64,000 nucleotides of DNA. Origin: WHSW01 sp963740055. Lineage in GTDB: Bacteria; Actinomycetota; Thermoleophilia; Solirubrobacterales; 70-9. Shown here one piece after another: positions 55,530-64,000 of the stretch (its first letter is position 1; every line of letters begins with the position of its first letter). The notes below the pieces were generated by a model that saw nothing but the letters and a program-made list of their open reading frames with translations, did no database searches and had not been told where the DNA came from. The position numbers and the translations under genes are program-made. The stretch is taken from the NCBI GenBank assembly GCA_963740055.1, contig CAVUCL010000001.1, forward strand, positions 558,001 through 622,000, read 5' to 3'.

Positions 55530-55558
55530 AGCCTACACAATTCGACAGCGAACTGCAA
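55530..55558 (-). promoter_or_regulatory. Candidate promoter of the riboswitch transcript
   Basis: On the minus strand TTGCAG (55558-55553) and TAGGCT (55535-55530) stand 17 bases apart, about 65 bases before the riboswitch core. The hexamers match the sigma-70 consensus at four and three positions, so this is moderate evidence. The surrounding 150 bases hold no gene. Confidence 0.45.
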
Positions 55559-55627
55559 AGACCTGCTAACGAACAAGTGCCGTTACGCACTAGCAGCGGA
55601 TCTTGCAGGCGAGGGTTGCGAGGCCGG

Positions 55628-55912
55628 TCAGGCCGGGTTCGCCTCGGCCCAGGCGACGATCCGCTTCGAATCGGTGATCGTCTCGCCGGAGTCGGTGACC
55701 AGGACCGGCACGGTCGTGCTCCCGGTCAGCTCCTCGACCTCGGCGCGGCCCTCGGTCTTCACCTGGAGGAAACCGGGGCCGACCCCGAGCCCGTGCACCT
55801 TGACCAGCTCCGGGTCGTGACCGGCGGCGCGCAGCGCCTTGTGGGCATTGGCGCAGGGATGGCCGCCCGGGCGCAGCGTCTGAAAGGTCCCCCAGCAGAT
55901 GTAGAGCTTCAT
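55628..55912 (-). CDS. Glutathione S-transferase N-terminal-domain / glutaredoxin-fold protein
   Basis: A 94-residue thioredoxin-fold protein: LYICWGTFQTLRPGGHPCANAHKALRAAGHD (strand, active-site loop, helix), then TGSTTVPVLVTDSGETITDSKRIVAWAE, the cis-Pro and GSH-gamma-glutamyl segment of GST_N domains. There is no C-terminal GST helical domain. The position of Cys6 and Cys20 is unlike a C-x2-C redox motif. Actinobacteria generally use mycothiol, so the thiol partner is unclear. Confidence 0.83.
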   Translation of the reverse strand: MKLYICWGTFQTLRPGGHPCANAHKALRAAGHDPELVKVHGLGVGPGFLQVKTEGRAEVEELTGSTTVPVLVTDSGETITDSKRIVAWAEANPA

Positions 55913-55939
55913 CGGCGGCCCAGCCTATACGGTGCGATC

Positions 55940-56749
55940 GTGGAGCTTGCCGGCAAGACCGTCCTGCTGACGGGAGCGACCGGGGGCCTCGGCGTCGCGA
56001 TCGCCGGCGCGCTCGCCGGGCGCGGCGCCCGGCTCGTGCTCAGCTCGCGCAAGCCGGACGAGCTCGAGCGGCTAGCGGGCTCGCTCGCCGGCGGCGGACA
56101 CACGTTTGTCGTCGCCGACCTCGCCGAGGAAGGGGCGGCCGAGGCGCTCGTCGAGCGGGCCGGCGCGGTCGACGGGTTGGTCGCGAACGCAGGGCTCGCC
56201 GCCGGCGGGCGGCTCGAGCGCTTCACCGAGGACGAGCTGACGACCGCCGTGCGAGTCAACCTCGAGGCACCGATGCGGATGGCGCGGGCCCTGCTGCCGG
56301 AGCTGGTCGCGCGGCGCCAGGGTCATCTCGCCTTCGTTGGCTCGCTGCAGTCGAAGGCGGCGCTGCCGCGCAGCTCGGTCTACTCGGCGACCAAGTTCGG
56401 CCTTCGGGGCTTCGCGCTCTCGTTGCGCGAGGACGCGCGCGAGGCGGGCGTCGGCGTCTCGGTCGTGCTGCCCGGCTTCATCCGCGACGCGGGCATCTTC
56501 GCCGACTCCGGAGCGAAGCCCCCGGCGGGCCTCGGTACCTCCTCGCCGGAGGAGGTGGGCGAGGGCGTCGCCGATGCGATCGAGCACGATCGCGCCGAGG
56601 TCCAGGTCGCGCCGGCGCTTCAGCGCCTCGGTGCCGCGATCGCGCACCGGCGCCCGCGGCTTGCAGCCCGGGTCACGCGCGGCAGCGCCGCCAGGGCCGC
56701 CGACGAGGTCGTCGAGGGCCAGCGCCGCGACGCCTCCGGGCGACGGTAG
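55940..56749 (+). CDS. Short-chain dehydrogenase/reductase
   Basis: A 269-residue classical SDR. TGATGGLG (about 11-18) binds the nucleotide; VANAGLA (about 82); Ser in AFVGSLQSKA (about 133); YSATKFGLRGFALSLREDAREAGV (Tyr near 148). Arg in SSRKPDEL after strand 2 suggests NADP. The C-terminal 60 residues are Arg/Ala-rich and extend past the normal fold. GTG 55940 is the start. Substrate unknown; acnA begins 30 bases downstream. Confidence 0.87.
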   Translation: MELAGKTVLLTGATGGLGVAIAGALAGRGARLVLSSRKPDELERLAGSLAGGGHTFVVADLAEEGAAEALVERAGAVDGLVANAGLAAGGRLERFTEDELTTAVRVNLEAPMRMARALLPELVARRQGHLAFVGSLQSKAALPRSSVYSATKFGLRGFALSLREDAREAGVGVSVVLPGFIRDAGIFADSGAKPPAGLGTSSPEEVGEGVADAIEHDRAEVQVAPALQRLGAAIAHRRPRLAARVTRGSAARAADEVVEGQRRDASGRR

Positions 56750-56779
56750 ATCTCGGTCCCGATCGGGAATACTGAACCC

Positions 56780-59635
<2,856 letters not shown>

Positions 59636-59653
59636 GCGATTGCCGCGCAGCGG

Positions 59654-59683
59654 TTGACACCGCGACTCGCGATCGGTCAGAAT
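59654..59683 (+). promoter_or_regulatory. Promoter downstream of acnA
   Basis: TTGACA (59654-59659, perfect -35), 18 bases, CAGAAT (59678-59683, four of six to TATAAT). It starts 19 bases after the acnA stop and points into a 330-base gene-free stretch on the same strand, so it probably drives the RNA described next. Confidence 0.6.
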
Positions 59684-59689
59684 CAACCC

Positions 59690-60012
59690 ATCCCGCGCTA
59701 GGGACATTTTCCGAAACTCGTCCCCGGCCAGTCCCGCCTCCGGGGGCGATCGCGTCGGCATCCCTCCCTGGCTACCGACGCGCTGGCGGTGGCGCGGGCC
59801 GTGTGGACCCCCTGCCTCCCGCGGCCCCGCCCCGCCAACTACCCCTGGAACGCTCGTAATCATCGCCACGAGTTGCGGGAAACCCGCAACCTTGAACGGG
59901 CGCTCGCGTTAACCGACCGGCGCCCGGGTAGGGGGCCCTGCAGAGGGGTTAGGCAAGGGGGGGTTGCAGCATGGGGCGGGCCGCGTGACCCCCTTCGCGG
60001 TCCCGCCCCACC
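59690..60012 (+). ncRNA. Candidate structured non-coding RNA (unassigned class)
   Basis: About 320 bases without a credible protein gene, preceded by a sigma-70-like promoter and ended by a hairpin. Stems in order: 59722-59727/59740-59745 (CCCCGG/CCGGGG); CGCGTCGG/CCGACGCG at 59751-59758/59775-59782; a 16-bp stem with two bulges at 59784-59801/59822-59837; GTTGCGGG-AAA-CCCGCAAC at 59872-59890; CGGGCGC/GCGCCCG at 59897-59903/59920-59926; and the terminator. CGCGGCCCCGCCCC near 59820 could pair with the terminator's left arm instead, an attenuator-like choice. I checked for RNase P, tmRNA, SRP and T-box hallmarks and saw none. The size is like that of actinobacterial Ms1/6S-type RNAs, but I cannot assign it. 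Confidence 0.5.
59972..60010. terminator. GC-rich terminator hairpin, probably bidirectional
   Basis: TGGGGCGGGCCGCG (59972-59985) pairs with CGCGG-T-CCCGCCCCA (59996-60010) with a single bulged T and a ten-base loop. It closes the candidate RNA on the plus strand and stands directly behind the stop codon of the minus-strand DUF3817-like gene. Confidence 0.75.
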
Positions 60013-60353
60013 TAAATCTTGCCCGGCGGGTTGCGCTCGAGGTGATGGATCGCGATCACCGAGCCGACCGGCCCGACCGGGGTCAGGGTCGCGGCGAGCA
60101 GCGTGTACGGGACCTCGTGGCGCAGCACCGCCGCCCAGACGAGCAGCGCGAGCGCGATGAAGCCAAGCCCGTGGGCGAGGCCGAAGTAGAACGTCGGATG
60201 CTCGAGTCCGGGGGCGAGCCAGACCACGAGCAGGCCGGCGAACAGGCCGAGCTCGATCCACGAGGCCCGCTTCACCCACGGGTACAGCGCCCCCGGGACC
60301 GGGCTGCGCAGCACCTCTGCCGACTCGGAGCTCACCCGGGCGATTGTTAGCAA
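60012..60353 (-). CDS. DUF3817-like integral membrane protein
   Basis: A 113-residue protein with three hydrophobic segments (about 32-51, 56-77 and 81-102). The pattern SWIELGLFAGLLVVWL, FYFGLAHGLGFIALALLVWAAVL and TPVGPVGSVIAIHHLE fits the DUF3817 family of small actinobacterial membrane proteins. The start is uncertain: TTG 60353 or GTG 60335. Function unknown. Head-to-head with the sugar dehydrogenase gene, 50 bases apart. Confidence 0.8.
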   Translation of the reverse strand: MLTIARVSSESAEVLRSPVPGALYPWVKRASWIELGLFAGLLVVWLAPGLEHPTFYFGLAHGLGFIALALLVWAAVLRHEVPYTLLAATLTPVGPVGSVIAIHHLERNPPGKI

Positions 60354-60403
60354 GCGCCGCCGGGCCGACCCGGGCGACCCTCTCGGCCAAGAAGCGTGGT
60401 TGA

Positions 60404-61855
60404 ATGCCGGGCGTGCGGGCCGGGGTCTTCCTGGTGGGGGGAATCGTCGCGGCGTTGCTTTCGGCCGCGGGCGCGTCCGCGGCCTCGCTCGAGCAGGTGG
60501 GGGTCTTCGACGAGCCGCTCCACGTCACCTCGCTGCCCGACCCCGACCGGCTGCTGGTCGCCGAGCGCGACGGGCGAATCGTGCTCTCAGAGGACGGCGA
60601 GCAGCGCACCTTCCTCGACCTCGCCGGCGCCGGATTGATCCAGGGCAGCCCGGGCGATCGCGGTCTGTTCTCGATCGCTCTGGCGCCGGACTTCGCCACC
60701 AGCCGACACCTCTACGTCTTCTATTCGGCCGCCGAGGACGCGCCCGGGTCGGCCGGGGACGGCGCGCTTCAGGTGGACGAGTTCACCGTCGGGCCGACCG
60801 GCGCCTCGCTCTCGAGCCGGCGCCCGGTGCTCTCGATCGAGCACCCGGTCCAGATCCACTACGGCGGGCAGCTCCAGTTCGGGCACGACGGCTACCTCTA
60901 CATCTCGACCGGCGACGCCGACGCGCTCGCCGATTCGCCCGAGAACGCCCAGTCGCTCGAGTCCCCGCACGGAAAGGTCCTGCGGATCGACCCGCGGGCG
61001 TCCGCGACCGCCTCCTACTCGATCCCGCCCGGTAACCCGTTCGCCGGGCCGGACGCCGCGCTCGACGAGATCTGGAGCCTTGGCCTGCGGAGCCCGTGGC
61101 GGTTCTCCTTCGACCGGGTCACCGGCGACCTGCTGCTTGCCGACGTCGGCCAGGAGTCGTGGGAGGAGATCGACTTCGCGCCCGCGCCCCGCGCCGGTCG
61201 CGGCCTCAACTTCGGCTGGGACTGCCGCGAGGGCCGCCACGACTTCGACGACCTGCAGTCGGCGCCATGCCCGTCGCCGAGCGCGCTCACCGACCCGATC
61301 GCCGAGTACGCGAACTCGTTCCAGGAGGGCGCCGCGATCACCGGCGGCTACGTCGTCCGCGACCCGGCGCTCGGCAACCTCTGGGGCCGCTACCTGTACG
61401 CCGACCTGCCGACGAGCCGGGTCTGGTCGCTGATTCCGGCCCAGCCCGACGCGCTGCGCGTGCGCCGCGAAGGGTCGCTCGACGTCGATGCGCCGGTCTC
61501 GTTCGGCGAGGACTCCTGCGGACGCGTCTACCTGGCTTCGATCGTCGGCCCCGTCTACAGGCTCGAGGGCAAGCCGGCGGGCGCCTGCCCGCCACCGGCG
61601 AAGCCGCCGCGCTGCGCCGGCCGGGCGGCGGAGCTGGTCTCGGCGACGCGCCGGTTCGACGGTGGGCGCGGAGCCGACGTCGTCCTCGGCACGCCGGGAC
61701 GCGACCGCATCCGGGGCGGCGGCGGCGCGGATCGGATCTGCGGCGGCGGAGGGGCCGACCGAATCTCCGGCGGGCCGGGGCGCGATCGCTGCCGCGGGGG
61801 CGGCGGGCGCGACCGCGAGCGCGGCTGTGAGAGCCTCAGCCCTCGAGCGCGGTGA
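60404..61855 (+). CDS. PQQ-dependent sugar dehydrogenase-like protein with Gly/Asp repeats
   Basis: A 483-residue exported protein. Signal peptide about 1-27 (ending GASAAS). The six-bladed beta-propeller of the soluble glucose/aldose dehydrogenase (GSDH) family follows: GSPGDRGLFSIALAPDF, YGGQLQFGHDGYLYISTGD, PHGKVLRIDPR, WSLGLRSPWRFSFDRVTGDLLLADVGQESWEEID and GRGLNFGWDCREG. The catalytic His and PQQ Arg positions look conserved. The last 75 residues are Cys-containing nonapeptide-like repeats (GGRGADVVLG, GRDRIRGGGGADRI), similar to RTX calcium repeats. The final 20 bases overlap the OGDH gene on the other strand. Confidence 0.87.
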   Translation: MPGVRAGVFLVGGIVAALLSAAGASAASLEQVGVFDEPLHVTSLPDPDRLLVAERDGRIVLSEDGEQRTFLDLAGAGLIQGSPGDRGLFSIALAPDFATSRHLYVFYSAAEDAPGSAGDGALQVDEFTVGPTGASLSSRRPVLSIEHPVQIHYGGQLQFGHDGYLYISTGDADALADSPENAQSLESPHGKVLRIDPRASATASYSIPPGNPFAGPDAALDEIWSLGLRSPWRFSFDRVTGDLLLADVGQESWEEIDFAPAPRAGRGLNFGWDCREGRHDFDDLQSAPCPSPSALTDPIAEYANSFQEGAAITGGYVVRDPALGNLWGRYLYADLPTSRVWSLIPAQPDALRVRREGSLDVDAPVSFGEDSCGRVYLASIVGPVYRLEGKPAGACPPPAKPPRCAGRAAELVSATRRFDGGRGADVVLGTPGRDRIRGGGGADRICGGGGADRISGGPGRDRCRGGGGRDRERGCESLSPRAR

Positions 61856-64000
61856 GCACGATCCGCTCCTGCTCGAGGCGGTGCGCGGCCGGGTAGCCCT
61901 CGCTCGGGCTCGAGCGCTGCGGGCGCCCGACGTAGGTGAACTCGACCCCGTCCGGGAGCAGCTCGGGCAGGCGTCGCGCCATCACACTCCAGGCGCCCAT
62001 GTTCTTCGGCTCCTCCTGCGCCCAGACGACCTTCTTCAGCTTCGGGTAGGAGTCGATCAGCCGCGCGAGCTCGTTGCGCGCGAACGGGTACAGGAGCTCG
62101 ACCCGCGCGATCGCGACCGAGCTCGACTGCTCGCGGCGCTCGTGCTGGTCGATGTCGTAGAAGACCTTGCCGCTGCAGAGGACGAGGCGCTCGACCGAGT
62201 CGCGGTCCTCGGGCGCGCGCTCGTCGTCGAGCACGAAATGGAACTGGCCCGCGGTCAGCTGCTCGAGCGACGAGGCCGCGGCGCGCAGCCGCAGCAGGCC
62301 CTTGGGCGTGAACACGATCAGCGGCCGCGGCTTCGCGATCCGCGCCTGGCGCCGCAGGAGGTGGAAGTACTGAGCCGCGGTGGTCGGGTTCGCGAGCCGG
62401 ATGTTGCCCTCGGAGCCGAGCTGGATGAAGCGCTCGATCCGGGCGCTCGAGTGCTCGGGGCCGGCGCCCTCGTATCCGTGCGGCAGCAGCAGCGTCAGCC
62501 GCGTCGTCTGCCCCCACTTCGACTCGCCGGCGACGATGAAGCTGTCGATGATCACCTGAGCGGAGTTGGCGAAGTCGCCGAACTGCGCCTCCCAGAGCAT
62601 CAGGCTCTCCGGCGACGCCGCCGAGTAGCCGTACTCGAACCCGAGGCAGGCGGCCTCCGACAGCGGGCTGTTGTGAAGCTCGAACGGCGCCAGCGCCCCG
62701 CTCAGGTTCTGGATCGGCACGTAGCGCAGGCCGGTCTTCTCGTCGTGCAGGGCGAGGTGGCGGTGCGAGAAGGTCCCGCGCTCGGTGTCCTGGCCGGTGA
62801 GCCGGATGTGGGTTCCCTCGGTGAGCAGCGAGGCGAACGCGAGGCTCTCGGCGTGGCCGAACTCGATCTCGCCCTGGTCGAGCTTCTCGGTCCGCGAGAG
62901 CAGCGGCTTGCGCAGCTTGCGGTGGATGGTGAAGCTGTCGGGCACCCGCAGCAGCTCCTCGTTGAGCGAGCGCAGGCGCTTCTCGGAGACGGCGGTCTCG
63001 ACCTCGGGGCTCTTCGTCCGGTCGAGCTCCCCGGTCCCGATCGCGGTCGAGCTCGGGTCCTCGTAATCGCCCGCCTCCATCTTCCCGCGCAGCTCCTTGA
63101 GCATGCGCTGGAGCTCGGCGAGATGCTGCTTGCCGCCGGCCTCGTACTCGTCGCCGTCGACGACGCCCTCCTCGACCAGCCTGCGCGCGTAGAGCTCCGA
63201 GACCGAGGGGTGCTCCTTGATCTGCAGCGCCATCTTCGGCTGCGTGTAGGCCGGCTCGTCGGTCTCGTTGTGGCCGTAGCGGCGGTAGCCGATCAGGTCG
63301 ATGACGACGTCGCGGCCCCACTGCTCGCGGTAGGCCATCGCGAGCCGGACGGCGGCGATGCAGGCCTCGACGTCGTCGGCGTTGACGTGGATGATCGGGC
63401 AGTTGAAGCCCTTCGCCATGTCGCCCGCATAGGGGGTCGAGCGACCCTCGGCGGGGTCGGTGGTGAAGCCGACCTGGTTGTCGGTGATCAGGTGCACGGT
63501 GCCGCCGGTCGAGTAGCCGCTCAGCGACTGCAGGTTGAGGGTCTCGGCGACGACGCCCTGCCCCGGGAAGGCCGCGTCGCCGTGCAGCAGCAGCGGCACC
63601 GCGACGTGCGGGTTGTGCTTCAGCTTCGGACCCGAGTGCTCGGTCTGCGCCGCGCGAGCGCCGCCGGTGACGACCGGGTCGACGAACTCGAGGTGGCTCG
63701 GGTTCGGGTACATCCGGATCTTGATCTCCTCCGAGTCACGGGTCGTGAACAGCCCCTCGGCGCCGTGGTGGTACTTGACGTCGCCGGTGCCCGAGTGCGG
63801 CAGCGCGGCGATCGCCTTCACCCGGTCGAGCGCCTTCGCGCCCTCGAACTCGGCCAGGATCGACTCGACCGAGCGCCCGAGGTTGTGGGCGAGGACGCTG
63901 AGCCGACCGCGATGCGCCATCCCGATCACGACCTCCTCGGCGCCGTTCTGACGGGCGAGGGTGGCGATCTCGTCGATCATCGGCACGGTGACGTCGAGGC
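61836..64000 (-). CDS. 2-oxoglutarate dehydrogenase E1 / alpha-ketoglutarate decarboxylase (partial, 5' end outside)
   Basis: The C-terminal 720 residues of a thiamine-diphosphate E1 enzyme; the N-terminus lies beyond the window. Visible: EEVVIGMAHRGRLSVLAHNLG, EGLFTTRDSEEIKIRMYPNPSHLEFVDPVVTGGARAAQ, GDAAFPGQGVVAETLNLQSL, the ThDP/Mg region IHVNADDVEACIAAVRLAMAYR and GYRRYGHNETDEP, and the transketolase pyrimidine domain (RLTGQDTERGTFSHRH, LWEAQFGDFANSAQVIIDSF, EGAGPEHSSARIERF). In actinobacteria this chain is often fused to an E2-like N-domain (Kgd/OdhA); whether that holds here cannot be seen. It belongs with aconitase to the TCA cycle. No frame breaks. Confidence 0.95.
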   Translation of the reverse strand, partial: LDVTVPMIDEIATLARQNGAEEVVIGMAHRGRLSVLAHNLGRSVESILAEFEGAKALDRVKAIAALPHSGTGDVKYHHGAEGLFTTRDSEEIKIRMYPNPSHLEFVDPVVTGGARAAQTEHSGPKLKHNPHVAVPLLLHGDAAFPGQGVVAETLNLQSLSGYSTGGTVHLITDNQVGFTTDPAEGRSTPYAGDMAKGFNCPIIHVNADDVEACIAAVRLAMAYREQWGRDVVIDLIGYRRYGHNETDEPAYTQPKMALQIKEHPSVSELYARRLVEEGVVDGDEYEAGGKQHLAELQRMLKELRGKMEAGDYEDPSSTAIGTGELDRTKSPEVETAVSEKRLRSLNEELLRVPDSFTIHRKLRKPLLSRTEKLDQGEIEFGHAESLAFASLLTEGTHIRLTGQDTERGTFSHRHLALHDEKTGLRYVPIQNLSGALAPFELHNSPLSEAACLGFEYGYSAASPESLMLWEAQFGDFANSAQVIIDSFIVAGESKWGQTTRLTLLLPHGYEGAGPEHSSARIERFIQLGSEGNIRLANPTTAAQYFHLLRRQARIAKPRPLIVFTPKGLLRLRAAASSLEQLTAGQFHFVLDDERAPEDRDSVERLVLCSGKVFYDIDQHERREQSSSVAIARVELLYPFARNELARLIDSYPKLKKVVWAQEEPKNMGAWSVMARRLPELLPDGVEFTYVGRPQRSSPSEGYPAAHRLEQERIVLTALEG

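Noticed and set aside
59690..60012. RNase P RNA, tmRNA or SRP RNA downstream of acnA
   Set aside because: No GAAAGTCCGG-type P4 core, no tRNA-like GGTTCGA end or tag frame, and no GGAAGCAGCC SRP loop could be found.
59789..60160. A 123-residue plus-strand frame
   Set aside because: The Arg/Pro-rich translation has no homologous pattern, runs through a terminator hairpin, and lies opposite the DUF3817-like gene. The region is better explained as structured RNA.

Overview
This window is one stretch of a high-GC bacterial chromosome, most likely an actinobacterium of the Thermoleophilia/Solirubrobacterales kind. That placement rests on gene style (CHAD protein beside Ppx, DosS/DosR-like kinase and regulator, a TIGR02960-like ECF sigma factor with a SnoaL tail, PucR regulator, OGDH/Kgd-type E1, c-di-AMP riboswitch before a wall hydrolase), not on a marker gene. 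No rRNA, tRNA, CRISPR array, phage or insertion sequence was seen. Genes are packed tightly, with many ATGA or GTGA stop/start overlaps.

Layout. 1-8.6 kb: the end of a sensor kinase, a lipoprotein, then a polyphosphate block (ppx/gppA, CHAD protein, M1 peptidase, ppk1) and a DAO-type flavoprotein. 8.6-10.4 kb: a GAF histidine kinase and its LuxR-type response regulator. 10.5-18.0 kb: a near-complete type II fatty acid synthesis operon, fabD-fabH-fabG-acp-fabF-acyl-CoA carboxylase beta-SGNH hydrolase-MaoC dehydratase-fabI. 18-24.4 kb: dinB, an ECF sigma factor, a VOC protein, two aldehyde dehydrogenases (one MmsA type) and membrane proteins. 24.4-35.6 kb: a polyamine block, with an AI-2E permease, a Pot transporter (A, D, B, C) and, divergently, a class III aminotransferase, a PucR regulator, alanine dehydrogenase and an aminobutyraldehyde-type dehydrogenase, closed by a strong terminator. 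The likely flow is putrescine uptake, transamination to 4-aminobutyraldehyde with pyruvate as acceptor, pyruvate recycling by Ald, and oxidation to GABA.

35.6-46.8 kb: an acyl-CoA and oxygenase locus. On the minus strand lie an acyl-CoA dehydrogenase, an ADP-forming acyl-CoA synthetase, a phytoene-desaturase-like flavoprotein and a thioesterase. On the plus strand lie a Rieske oxygenase overlapping a second such flavoprotein, a STAS protein, a TetR regulator and an amine oxidase. Two identical 18-bp palindromes control-point this locus. 46.8-53.6 kb: a nitrilase-superfamily amidase with an orphan PotD, a TetR regulator and a second Pot operon. 53.7-64 kb: azlCD, a secreted NlpC/P60-like protein under a ydaO-type c-di-AMP riboswitch, a GST-fold protein, an SDR, aconitase, a structured RNA candidate, a DUF3817-like protein, a PQQ-type sugar dehydrogenase with Gly/Asp repeats, and a truncated 2-oxoglutarate dehydrogenase E1.

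Caution on quality. At least 13 otherwise normal genes are broken by roughly 40 single-base shifts, practically all of them one extra base, densest at 36.5-41.7 kb. This looks like residual insertion errors rather than gene decay. I give each broken gene as one locus and say where the frame changes.
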